Part shown: one piece after another, positions 1-11,562 of the stretch | Numbering within the stretch: position 1 is the first letter of the stretch | Layout: every line of letters begins with the position of its first letter | NCBI GenBank assembly: GCA_023627715.1 | Contig: JAMAHW010000066.1 | Coordinates: 62,001-126,000 of the forward strand | Length of the DNA stretch: 64,000 bases | Source of the DNA: Periconia sp. R9002 | Taxonomy: Eukaryota; Ascomycota; Dothideomycetes; Pleosporales; Periconiaceae | Direction: 5' to 3' | Made by a program: the position numbers and the translations under genes | Notes under the pieces: generated by a model | Told to the model about the DNA's origin: nothing | The model's input: only the letters and a program-made list of their open reading frames with translations | The model's database searches: none

Positions 1-1
1 T

Positions 2-250
2 CAATGGGCTAATGACGGAGAGTTCGAATTCGACACTGAAGCTGGCATCTACGTTGGTGGTCAGCGATGCGGACTCGGGTTCTCGGGTCCTACGGCATTC
101 CAGACAATTACTGGAACGGCAAAGACGACCGACACATCTGGTGTTCGCGTTAATATGTACTACCAGGTGGACTCGACTGCTAGGTTCTATTTGGATAACG
201 TGTCCGTCATTGCGACGTTGTATGGTGACGATTGTCCATCGGCTATTTAA
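2..250 (+). CDS. 3' end of a secreted beta-sandwich (CBM-like) protein, truncated by window edge
   Basis: The reading frame is open from base 2 to a TAA at 248-250 and gives the last 82 residues of a protein whose start lies outside the window. The peptide is rich in Gly, Thr and Ser and ends with a YLDNVSV-like strand close to the C-terminus. That pattern is common at the end of galactose-binding-like jelly-roll modules (CBM4/9-type) in secreted fungal proteins. A Cys near the start of the visible part and another five residues from the end could form a disulfide. Enzyme identity cannot be told from this fragment. Confidence 0.6.
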   Translation, partial: QWANDGEFEFDTEAGIYVGGQRCGLGFSGPTAFQTITGTAKTTDTSGVRVNMYYQVDSTARFYLDNVSVIATLYGDDCPSAI

Positions 251-632
251 TCATTCAAAGAAGCCTGATGAAGCTATGTCTCGTCCTCAGAGCTTGTTGC
301 TAAATGAAAATCAAAAGAGAACCCATTTGCGTATCATCCCGCGGTCGGATACTAAGCGTGAAAAATACCATGAGGTAGTAATGAAGTTTTGGAATGTACT
401 TGGACTAATCATCTTGGTGATTCTTCGATGCCCACCATGAAGATGTGGCCTATGGCGAATAAATTTTTCAAAAGAAAGGACGTTAGGCAACAAGCTCTGT
501 ATTATCCTGAGCTCTGGCAAATCCATTTCATAAATTGAACAGTGACTACAGGTCACAGTTTGACACCCATGATTCTCCTACGACAAAGACTGTTAGACGG
601 GGCTCCATACGATATCATGTAACATCCCAGCC
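251..632. other. convergent intergenic region
   Basis: This 382-base stretch lies between the stop codons of two convergent genes and presumably carries both 3' UTRs. The short overlapping ORFs here show no recognisable domain. Confidence 0.5.
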
Positions 633-2358
633 TCAACCAGAAGTAGCCACGGCTCTCTTCCTATCTTTCTTATGAATCAAAACCCACGTAGTTAAAATTG
701 AACTAATCCCCAGCACAAGAATAGACAGATTAATCGCATACGAAGTCTTGTATCTCGGACCGAAAACAGTACTAAACACATGGGGTCCAACGATGCCACT
801 ATTTTCCACCGTCAACCAATTTATCCCCAAATCAAAATCGAAAGGGAAAGTTTGTGGAGAAACTGACCTAAACTGCGCACATGCATTCGTCACACCGATG
901 CCGATGCCCGATGCGACCGTTCCCTCGAGCGCGCGGATTCGCTCCGCCCAAATGACAGGGTACGCACACCCGGCGCATGCGACTGCGACGATGAGGCAGA
1001 GATAGCGGACTACTGGGTTGTCGACTGTGAGGAGGAGGATGTAGCATATTATTGTCGTTGATTCCACTGCGTTAGTCAGTAATTTTCCTCCCATTTTACC
1101 TTAAGAGAAGACTTACGGCCTACGGCTGTTGTCCAGGGTCTGATCCACTTGCGCTGCAAAATGAAGCCTAAACTGTTCAACAGGAGGAACGCGCTCACAT
1201 AGGGAGGCTATTTGGAATTTTAGTAGGGTCTTTGAATGGAAAAATCGAGGATTGATTGACTTACGATGTTCATGAGCTGGCTTTTGGCTGTTGTTGTAAA
1301 GCCAAGTTGGTAGATGACAGTGGGTAGTGCAAATCCGACCCCGAATCCTCCGATTCCATGGCAGATCCAGTATCTGTGACATTTAACAGTCAATAAATAT
1401 TTGAAAAAGAAGATGAAACTATGTGTAGCTGGTATACTCACAAACTAAACGTGTACAACGTTGGATCCTTACCCAACTTCTTCAAACTCCCCCAATCCCA
1501 CCCTTTGCCAGCCTTCGGTGCCGCTGTATCATTTAATCTATCCCTCCAAAAGATTCGCTCCTCTTCATTAAGATACTTCGTCGAATCCGGATAATCCGGA
1601 AGCCAAAATGCCACAAAAGCAAGCACGATTGCTGGCAGTCCCTCGAGCAGAAATAACCACCTCCACCCACTCAGCCCCCCAAGTTGATCCATGAACGAGA
1701 TGGCGTACGCCAACAACCCGCTAAGAGCCGAAGAAAGTTGCCCGACGGAGTAGAAAAACGCGATACGTCGTGGCATTTCAGACGGCTTGTACCAGAAAGC
1801 GTAGTGGTACAATACGCTAGGAAAAAAGCCCGCTTCAGCCATCCCAATCGCAAAACGTACACCCATCATGCTTTTAAAATCTACGGCCGCGGCACTGCAA
1901 CATGCGCTAATCCCCCACGACAAGATCAAAATGAACATCCATCTCGAGGGGCGGAAGAGTTTCAGCAGGATGGTGTTGGTGGGCTCGAAGATGAGGTACG
2001 AGTAAGAGAAGATAGAGAGGGTCCAGGCCCATTGCGAGGGTGTGAAATGGAGTTGTTTCTTTATTCCCGTGCCGTTTTCGAGATTGATGATAGCAGCGTT
2101 GGAGTAGTTTGCGCTGTCGATTACGCGGAAAATGTAGACGAGGGAGTAAAAGCCGACGAGCCAGAGGTCTATTTTAAGGGTGAGGCGTTTTTCGAAGGAT
2201 GGGTCAAGAGAAGTGGCGGTGGTGGTGGCGGCGGATGATTCAGCGTCTTCTTTTGGGGCCGCGGTGATGGGCGATTCTTCATCGCTTTTTGTAGTAATGG
2301 CAGGTATTTCGCTAGCGAGGTAGTTGAGTTTTTCGATGGGGTCTTTGGAGTCGTTCAT
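633..2358 (-). CDS. MFS transporter, allantoate permease (Dal5-like, anion:cation symporter) family
   Basis: The four-exon model is 2358-1442, 1373-1265, 1207-1117 and 1066-633, and it gives 516 residues. The introns (68, 57 and 50 nt) begin GTGAG or GTAAG and end CAG or TAG, and the frame is kept through all junctions. The N-terminal ~75 residues are soluble and Ala/Thr/Glu-rich, followed by about 12 hydrophobic segments. The segment after TM1 carries the SANYSNA.I and GIKKQL-type sequence typical of fungal Dal5-like permeases, and the WRW..LLEGLPA stretch and the PDYPDSTKYL loop before the central cytosolic region are also family hallmarks. An ATG at 2358 was chosen because the frame further upstream offers only an unlikely hydrophobic extension. 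It likely takes up an organic anion such as a vitamin, allantoate or sugar acid at the plasma membrane. It is divergent from a 2OG-Fe(II) oxygenase gene, so the two may share regulation. The substrate is unknown. Confidence 0.88.
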
Positions 2359-3133
2359 TTTGATGGAGATAGTTGGGCGTAGGACTACTGGGACTTGGAA
2401 TGGCTTTCGCGCGCTTGAAATATGATAGCCTTGATGCCAGTCCAAGAACTTTGAATGAATCAAAATCTCTCCGTTGATACGAAGAAAAAGCAATAGCACA
2501 CAGGTTCTTCTTTAACAAACAAGTTCACGTAACTTGCTAGAGTTTGTTTCGCGACATGAAGTCTAAAATGACGTAAATGAAACTTATTTAAAAGTCAATC
2601 CTAAATGTAATGGGATTAACTCCAAGCCAATTCAAGATCAGCCCGAAGTCCAAGATATGTCCGTTATCAAGACAACAGACCATTCACAGCGTAAACGAAT
2701 ATCAAGGGTGCAGTCACGTCAACATCCAGAACCTATTTGCATCTAAACGTTTCCGGCAAAGATAACGGTATTCTCCTAAGAACCGTTGCCGAGGATGCCG
2801 CGAATGCTTGTAGCATAGTCAATAGGGCTCAGTACCACCCCGCATTCTCACCTGTTCTCGATATCAGTTTGAGTGAATAGCGTGGGTGTTACTCGAGATG
2901 GTTGTTGTAGGCGAAGCACGCAATATGCTCGAAGCATGATGCTCTGAGGGGAAGGAGTCCAATCACACCAGGTCCCCGCGCGCCCAGCGCCGACATACAG
3001 TCGGAGAACTCACAAAGTCTATGTAATATAAAAAGGTGTTTTACAACAAGATTATTTTGTTTATGATTGCGGTGCATCAGGCAATTCAAATTTGATTGAG
3101 AATTCTTGTGGCTTTCATAAATTCTACTTCATT
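2359..3133. promoter_or_regulatory. shared divergent promoter region (MFS / 2OG oxygenase)
   Basis: This 775-base region separates two divergent start codons. It has no coding sequence I can support. A TATA-like stretch (TATAAAA) lies near 3027, roughly 105 bases upstream of the oxygenase ATG. Confidence 0.45.
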
Positions 3134-4483
3134 ATGGCTCCGGGTTTAGTGGATCCAAGTCCGTCAACATCAGACAAGCTTCCTATAGAATCCTGGACGC
3201 GCCCAAAACAGACAACAGAAGTCCTCGATTACGCACCATTAGCGACGATTGATCTCTCGCGCTTCGATGAGCCCGGCGGCAAGCAGGAACTAGCAAAGGC
3301 TCTCTACGATGCTGTTCGTCTGCCCCAATCTCATTGTACTGTGCAAGCACAGACAAAAGCTGACGGATTGCGCTTGAAACAATCGTACAGCTCACTAAAG
3401 TGGGTTTCTGGATAGTAATAAACAGCGGGATCGATGATGAACGCGTGTTGCGACAATTCAGCATCGGAAACACGTTTTTTAAGCAGTCGCTTGAGGAGAA
3501 GCGGAGGTTTCCGTGTAACTTCGCAGAAGGCGAGTATTTTGGGTATCGCGAGAACTCGAGGTGGATCGGCGACACTGGAGTAAAGGAGAACATTGAAATG
3601 GTTCGTGAGGGTTTTACATCACTTCTGAATTCACTTAATCTCACCTCAACATGACTAATTTTAACTGCTAACAAAACCGTGACGTGTAGCTCAACATCCA
3701 CAAAGACATCCCAGCCTGGAAAGACGTCGGCAAACACCGGATCGTCGAAGAAAACTGGGACGAAATCAGAAGCTTCCATCGTGAGCTATGGGAGAAAGTA
3801 ATCCGAAAACTCTACGTGCTTATGTCCATCATCCTGGAACTCCCGGAAAACTATCTCGCGGATGCACATGCGTATGATCAAGTCTCGGACGATCATCTCC
3901 GATATATGATATACAATGTGCGCAGCCAGGAAGAGTGGGACAAGGCGCAGGCGTACTCAAAAGGTGGACATACCGATTTTGGAAGTTTGACTTTGCTTTT
4001 CTCGCAGAATGTTGCGGGGTTGCAGATTCGGACGCCAGAAGGGGAGTGGAAGTGGGTGAAGCCTGTTGACGGAGGGATTACATGCAACGCTGCGGATACC
4101 CTAACCTTCCTTACTAACGGTGCGTTGAATTCTGAACTATACTCTAATTGTTCGTAGTGCTGATGTCATTGAAAGGGTTTGTTAAATCTACCATTCACAG
4201 GGTGGTAACTCCTCCTAAGGATCAAATCAACACAGCCCGCCTTGGATTGCTGTACTTCAGCCGCCCGGGTGACGATACACCTATGAGGACGGTGCCATCG
4301 CCTTTGCTAGACCGTCTTGGGCTTATTCCCGAGGATCACAAGGATCTAACGAAGCAAGTACCCACGGGTACAGAATACGTGCGCGCGAGAGTAAAGGATG
4401 TGCATCATAAGACAGTGCTCGACAAGAGAGAGGGAACGTCGTTTGAATACAAGGGTTTGGCTGTGCAGAACCACTATAAATGA
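3134..4483 (+). CDS. 2-oxoglutarate/Fe(II)-dependent dioxygenase, isopenicillin-N-synthase-like
   Basis: The exons are 3134-3313, 3391-3600, 3690-4119 and 4176-4483, giving 375 residues. The last two introns are well defined; the first junction is uncertain because several donors are possible, and GTTCGT is used here. The N-terminal DIOX_N-like region contains IDLSRFD, and GFWIVINSGI follows exon junction 1. The double-stranded beta-helix core supplies the iron ligands His224 and Asp226 in GGHTDFGSLTLL and His281 in STIHRVV. The 2OG-binding Arg is probably the one in TARLGLLYFS. Such soluble enzymes hydroxylate, desaturate or cyclise small molecules, often in secondary metabolism or flavonoid/hormone modification. 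The substrate cannot be predicted. The divergent MFS permease could bring in or export the same compound (inference). Confidence 0.88.
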
Positions 4484-4564
4484 TCTTGCATACTTCGTAG
4501 GTAGTGTTACCTAGAATGAAAATAAATGAAACGAATGAATTGCCTCTCCCTGTGACGATCACAT

Positions 4565-7500
4565 CTACGCCTTATCCACCTTCATAGCCACAAGACTCAT
4601 GATAGCAACACATACAGCCATCAGATACGCACTCACCCCGAAAGCGCCTTGAACATCCATCTTGAAACAACTCCACGACACGCCGAAAACCAAGCTCGAT
4701 GCTAGGAAGAGGAAAACTATAACCACTGTAATGATATCCCTGTCCCAGTCTTCTTCGTAGTATATTCCCCAGCCATCTGCAGGTTTCCCTACCGCTCCGT
4801 GCAATTCACCTGTTGTGCGCTTCGGAAGCTGGTCGAGTATCCAGGTATCGTTCTCATTTATGCACGTAGGGTCTTTGAAGAGATGCGAAAGATAGTGTGG
4901 GTCGATAGGTGGCCAAACAGATGGTGGTCCAGGAATGCAGCGGTACTCTGCACTCGGCGACGGCTCAACACGCGATGGCGGCGGTATGCATTCGCATGGC
5001 TGGGGGTTGGCGCAGCATGGGTCATGGGCACGCAGCTCCACGCTGCCACCCATTGGAAGGCGGAACTTGGTGAAGTATATGCCCCTTACTGTCTTCAGGG
5101 AAAGCAAATTTTTGAACCGGCCGCGGTGGGTGCGAAATTGTTTATTGATAAAGCAGAAGAGCTGGCGGTCCGTATTGAATGTCTCGATCCGGTCTTGGGC
5201 TAAAGATTTGCGAAAGCGGCCGGCGTGCATACAAGAAAGGAGATGGAGCATCTGTCTTTGCCGTACATTATGGCTGGGCGTGGAGCAAGATGAGGTAGTA
5301 GTAGGTGTGTGCTGAGGTAAAGTGCATGGTTTGGATTGCTTGTTGAATGAGCCTACGAGGCTCGTTAAGCCGTTGCGAAACCACAAACCGGGGTGCTGGC
5401 CCGTGGATTGAGGGGGAGTTTTTTCTTGTTCAGATGTAACTGAGATAACGTTTGCCTTTGTTGATTGCTGCATTCGATTTATCATGTTTGCGATACCATC
5501 TGTCTTATGCTCCACGAAGTCCCCCACGAAACGCTCTCCACAACCCTATCATCGTTATCATCGTTTATCTTGCCTCAGATTTGGAGATTTGAGATCACTT
5601 ACACATTGCCATCTAACTCTGACCTTGCCGGCGTCTAATGGAGGCTCAAAATAACCCGTTGCAATCAGAAAAGCGTAAAAGCGAGTGATAGGATCTCCGA
5701 TAAAGTCTTTAACGAAACCCCAAGCATTTGTAGGCATTAAAGGCTCGACAGTTGGTCTCACAGTAAGCTCACTATCTGTCCGAGATGGAATACTTTCGCC
5801 AATTGATACATTCTCGTCGTTGATGGAAATTTGCGGTTCGGTCGTTTTCGAAATGTAGGTAGACTTTGGCACGGCAAAACTCTTAACTTGAGCTTGTAAT
5901 GTGCGAAATGCCTCGCTGCCGACTAGAAATTCCCGGAAGATGACTAGATCCTCAAACGCCGTATCATCAACAGGTGATGATTGTTCTTCATCGTCCTCCG
6001 AGCTTTCGTAGTTAATTTCTACCGTCTTTACTTGAGGTTTGACGGGGCCATTGTATAATTGCACAATGGACTGTGCGAGAAATCGAGCCTTCAATGATAC
6101 CAAACGCGAAGCTAAGTATTCTAACCTGTCTTTTGCTTCGCCTTCTAAAAGCTCTGCATAGTGCTTGAAGAGTCGCCTAAGGTTTCGTTGCAGTTTGTCC
6201 GGGCCAATACTAGTGTCGTCGATGGCGCGTTTGTAAAGCGGCACAAGAACGGGATCCTCTTGAAAAATGGTGACAAGCTCCTTAGTTGCAGTGGCGATCT
6301 GATGTGCGGAATAGCCACTGCCTCTCGATATGTCAGTCGCCGAAGAAGCTAAAGATTCTACGGAGAGCACAGAGGCTGCGTAACTGGAAATTTCGGAATC
6401 CGTCTCGTCACTTCTAGAATCCATAACGTTGTCAATATCTCGCCTTTCATGGGCTAAGAGCAGACGCCTCTTGTTCTGTTCTTCAAGAAGTAGAAGTTGT
6501 GATTGAAAGTCCTTGATACCATTTGCAGGTGCTTGAAGATCAGACACAGCCCCTTGGGTAAGTAGCGTTTGTTCTTTATGCTTGCCAGGGGCCTGGTTTT
6601 CAATATCCGCTATCGTTGAGACCAATTCTGCCCTATGATTTTGATAGTTGAGATTATTGCTTGAAGGACCGCCGTTTGGCATGTCACCTTGAACTATACT
6701 GGGAGACACTTCTGTCATCTGCGAGCTCTGCAGGCTACTCAGGAACTGTGACTCTAACATATTCTTATAATGTAGAGCACTCTGCCCTGCAGGTATACCA
6801 ATTGTTTGGATTGTCATACGTGCTTGCTGTAGGGCCATTTGCTGGAGGGTGTTTCCTTCAGGGGACATGTCTTTCTGCTCTGCTATTTGCATCTGAGGCA
6901 TGACCTGTTCAATTTCAGAGTGGTCCTTTTCAGACCGACGGTTGACTTGTAATCGCATAGGACCAAATGGCGGACTGGAATGAGATCTCGCATCTGCTCG
7001 CCTTCGGCTAAAAGAATCATTGTTTCTTGGAGAGCCTTGTTCACTCTCCGCTCGTTGATTGATTATCGGATTTTCAGAGCCAACCTCTTGGGATATCCGA
7101 CGAGTAGGTAGTTCCGACTGCCCCATACCCCAGGGAGACTCCTCAAAATCTTCAAGCTCGTCAAGCGTAAAAGCATCGTCGGAAGGAATTGAAGGCGGAC
7201 CTTTTGAACGCGAAATCTCGCCTTCTACTGGCTCCTCAATTTCAATGATATTGTTTGAGTTTGCGAATCCACGATCCTCGAAAATAAGTGGAGGGCGATC
7301 TGCTGAACCACGTGATTTTCTGCGTAGACGACGAGCTGTAGAATCATGATCATCGAGGGGATTGTTTTCAGAGCAGCTTGAGTCGCTATCGATGCTCTGA
7401 TGGAGGCGCTTAGAGGTGCCTGTGATCCCACGCTTCTTTTTTCTCTGGTAGATGCGCTCGCGCTCGCGCTCCTCATCATCATTTGGAAGATACGAAAACG

Positions 7501-10500
7501 TGGATCTACACGGATTAGTACTGAATTCTCTGCTAATCAGTATCATCTCACCTCATCACAAGTTTATGCACTTCTCTGTCTTTATGATTACGTCTGATAT
7601 GCTGTTTGAAGCTGTCCAGGTCATCCCAGGCTTTGTCTTTACTTCGACAGTGTTCAGATGCACACCGGTAAAAATGTGTGCTTTCCTGGCTAGCTTTTGT
7701 GGTAAAAACAGGTGTCTCAGGATCTTTCTGTGGCCGCTTGCGAGGCGGCTGTTGAGGCGGCTGTTGATCAGGCGGGTTGGATTCGTAGACAAAAGTATCT
7801 TCAGAATCAGATGAATCAGCATCAGCAACCGCTGCAGCCACCTTCTGCTCAAAAACATCCGCTTTGAATGATGCGTGGATTTTCGGAGATTTTCTACGCT
7901 TCATCATCTTCTGTCTTACACCTTCTCCGATAGCATTCTCTTGCTCAGTCTCTTGGCCCCTCGACGGTGAGCTTGCAATGGAAGGTTCAGTTAAATATGA
8001 TGCTAAGCTGTCTGTCTCCTCATCTCTAGTGGTAATTGTCCTTGCAAGTTCATCTTCACTCGCTTCCGAAGATAACATTTCGGCATTATCTCCTGACAAT
8101 GACTTTGGGCCTAAAGTAGGCGCCCCAAACGCATTATTCCATTGACTGGAACACTAATTAGCCAAGCTTAAGAAATAATAGTCAAACAGAATTTCCTTAC
8201 TTGAATATTCGCTGTGGGTTCCATGGGACTGACTCTTCCACATGCATGCCTATAGATTGCTGGTTTTCGCGTTGATCCGACCCTGTCGGAACAGGAGACT
8301 TAGGTAGAGCAAGATGTGGCTTGCCGTAGTGCTCAGAGATCTTCGAGCTTCGCTGGCGTTCTTCATCCTGTAATGTTTGCAGAGAATCTGTGCTAGCGGC
8401 TCTCATGTCTTGTATTGTTTCTTCTTCCTCTGCATCCAGTAATGTTGGAGGTGAAGACAATAGGTCAGAGAGATATTGATTGTTCTCACGTGTTTCCGTG
8501 CTTGGACCCCCTGTCGTGGAATTAGATTCGATTGGTGGTACCTCTTCTGTATCTTCCGAAAGCCTAGATCCATCCTCAATCTTCGGTGTAAAGGGACTCG
8601 GCAGCATGTTGGATCCCCTGCCAAAACCCCACTCGGGATAAAAGCTCGATGGCGAAGGAAGAAGACCGTTTTCATCAAATAGGCCCCCGTAAGATTCGTT
8701 GCTCGTAGGGGAATCGTACCATTCCCAGTCACCTTTTTCATCAGAGCCGCTCCTAACCGTCTTTGGGGGGAATTGAGAAATTCTTTGGCTAATTCCGGTA
8801 TCCACAAGATCGATATGCCCGACTCTTTTCAACTTAGGCTCGTTCAATGAGCTTTCAGAGCCTGGTTTCGCTTGAATATGAGGAGTTCTGCCTTCAGGGT
8901 TCGACTCTGAAATCTGAGGGTCACTAGGAAACCTAGCAATAACCGCATCGATAGCAGCGGAGCCAGGTTCGATTGTCTCATTCATCTCTTCAGCGGCCAC
9001 TACAGCAGCATGTTTTTTACTGGTTCGACCAGAATTAGCGACTTTGTGTATCACTGAGTGACGTATGACATCACTACGAAGCCTAAAGCGTTTCGTGCAG
9101 CCGATGAAAGTGCATGCATAGGGTCTATCGCCGTGGGTTCGGATATGTCGACTCTGATGCTCCAAAAGGTGGAAGGCCATATCACAAAACGGACACTTGT
9201 AGGGGCGAAGAATATCGTCGTGAGCATCGTCCTGATCGGCAGGTGTGTTCTTTAGGAGAGTGGTCAAGAGGCTTACTGGTTTACTGGAAGGGGTACTCGG
9301 AGCGGAGGGTGAAGACTCTTTGTCCTCCTCGTCGCCCAGAATGAAAAACCATTTCTTTTTACGGCGTGGAGTGTCATCTACGCGGGGCGGAGAACCTCCG
9401 GAGTCATCGGTTTTTCTTTTATCATCATGTAGAAACTGAACATGTTCTTTCAAGTCATCCCACTTTTCCATGCCAGTGAAAAGAGTTTTACTAGAGACTT
9501 TGTTTCCGTCGTAGTTGGTTAACGATATCCCACGCTCCGGACTCGTCGGGCTCATAGTTTTTTGCGCTCTTGAAGGGATATCAGGCTCCATTTTTGTTTT
9601 TGGATATACACAAACTGCTGATGAGGCGCAGGCGTTGCAGTAGGGAAGGGTTCGATCGCAAGTCCCATTCTTCGATACACAGTTTTCACAGTCGTATCGA
9701 GAAACATGTTGCTCTTTCTTCGAAGCGGTGGTTGACTCGGGGATTGTTGATTGGGAGGCGAGATTTAAGAGTTTGTTTCCTGGGACAAAGCCATGTACTT
9801 GTCGGTAATGGCGCCTGAATTCGGAGGGAGTAACTTGCTCTGGACAGTCTAGAACAGGGCACATGGCAACTTCTGTTTCATCGGTATGTTTTCTCTCTAT
9901 GTGATTGTATTGAGCTTCTCGAATTATAAAGGCTTGAACACAAAATGGGCATTTGTACGGTCTTCGAGGAATCCTCTGAGGTTCTACTTGAGTTGGGACA
10001 GCCGCCTTGCTTTGCTGTGGTGACGATGCTATCGAGCTGCCAAGCCCTCTAGAAGGCTCTCGTTCAATATTACCATCAAAAAGATTATTCGGTGGCATCT
10101 GGCCTCGTTTTTCTGGTTGCCATTGTAGGTCATGTTCGATATATGTATCACGACGATAAAGTCTAGGGTCTCCATCCAATTCCTCGGGGATATTTGGTTG
10201 CTTCTCCCAGCCCCTGTTTCTCCCAGGACGCTCAATCTTCAAGGTCGAACCCCTAGTGAAATCTCTCTGTGTATGCTCGTCCTGCGGGCTAGGAGCCTCA
10301 GGGTTTGTGGTAGAATGGGACTGATGAATCTCCAGGGCTTTGTTTCGTGAAGCCTCGCCCTTGTCAGTAGGCTCAGTTTGATCTTCCCTAGACATCCCGG
10401 CAGCGCTCAAACTTTTACCCAAAACTCCTTCCGCAGCTTCTTCAGCTTTCGCAGCAGCTCTCTTCATTCTCACCTGCTCTCGTGGATCGTCAAATTGATG

Positions 10501-10716
10501 TTGAGGGAAAGGCTCGTCGGCGTGCTCCCATATATTGTCAAATGAACGTTCAATGCGAGCTCTCCTGTTTTCGCGCTCCGGATGATGTAAGTCCATACTC
10601 ATGATCGGGTTGTCGAGACGCTGAATCTTGTCTTCCTTCGCCTCGTCACTGAAGCCATCCATCCTAGAAGGAACCGATGGACGGCAAACGTAAGAATGAG
10701 CTGGCGCCTTCGGCAT
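4565..10716 (-). CDS. giant C2H2 zinc-finger protein with CreA-like fingers and C-terminal membrane segments
   Basis: The exons are 10716-8201, 8145-7552, 7505-5603 and 5545-4565, which give 1997 residues. Introns start GTAAGG, GTGAGA and GTAAGT. Two C2H2-like units lie at about 254-306, then a Cys-rich C6-like cluster (CENC...C..TLPYC..C) at about 342-370, and a pair of fingers at about 505-560 whose residues closely follow the CreA/Mig1 pattern ([24 protein letters not shown], then CTF.GCTKRF). A further degenerate C2H2 (CASEHC...H..RNH) lies near 1020. The middle is disordered and charged. Near 1670 there is a WQCGCGERF Cys motif seen in large fungal proteins of this type. Two hydrophobic segments close the protein (around 1930-1990). 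The two halves meet convincingly at splice junctions, but a fusion of two adjacent genes cannot be excluded without transcripts. It ends 81 bases from the convergent oxygenase gene. Function is unknown; DNA binding plus membrane anchoring is inferred. Confidence 0.78.
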
Positions 10717-11562
10717 GTTGTAAACATACGCTTTCAAGAAGAAAGAAAACCCGTAGTCTCAAACAAGTCCTCTGTAAAGAGATCCGGTGATTTGTATGTA
10801 TAAGACACTGGATAAATGCGCGGCGAGGCAGACAAGCGAGCGGGGCTATAAGCTTCGTAAGGCAGAAAAAAAGCTGCAGGTCAGCACAGCCTCAGCCTCG
10901 TCACTTACGCATTGCAGGGGACTCCGATCTGACTGGTGGGGTAATGAAGTACAGGAAAAAGGAAAATATGTTGTTTCGGTAGTTTTAGTGCGTTGTAGTC
11001 AGTGCGTGGGGAAAAGAAGAGGTGGGGAGAATGGGAAAGGGAGGAAGTGTCAAAAGAACGAGGTGGTGGGAAGAGTGAGCGGTGCAGGGAGATTGAATGC
11101 AACTTTCTGCTAAGGCTTCTTCTTCATTCGTGTTTGGTTTTCTGACTTCTGATTACTATTTATAAGTAAGATTTACGTTGTTTGCAGGTTTCTATCCTTC
11201 TCGTAGATAATTGCGGTGAAAATAATTACGTCCTCTTGCATACATTAACGCCTTCCATACCTAGTCTATGGTGCGGTCGCGTAGATGACGAATGAAATAA
11301 TATGCTCAGTAAGGTCGCTAATAAAAAAAACGTCAACGATGTTGGGTATATCGGGTCGCCCGAAGGGGTGCGTCTAGAGAAGGGAGGGAGCGAGTTATAT
11401 GAGATGATGTCGGGAGTAAAGAAAATGACCTGAACATGAAGTGTCGTTGTGAGAAAGAGGACTTTTGAGTGTCAGTACTTGAATGGTGGCAGAATAAATG
11501 AGAACAAAAGGAGTGGTGAGACACCGAGGAAATCTGGAAAGAGAGTAAAAAATGGGGATCCC
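10717..11562. other. intergenic region between tandem minus-strand genes
   Basis: The 846 bases hold the promoter and leader of the zinc-finger gene and the 3' UTR of the DUF8004-like gene. Purine-rich tracts on the + strand (pyrimidine-rich in the sense of the genes), such as around 10990-11060, are typical of fungal promoters. No gene is supported. Confidence 0.4.

Noticed and set aside
1684..2238. 184-codon plus-strand ORF
   Set aside because: It is a shadow of the minus-strand MFS gene, which has clear family sequence and splicing.
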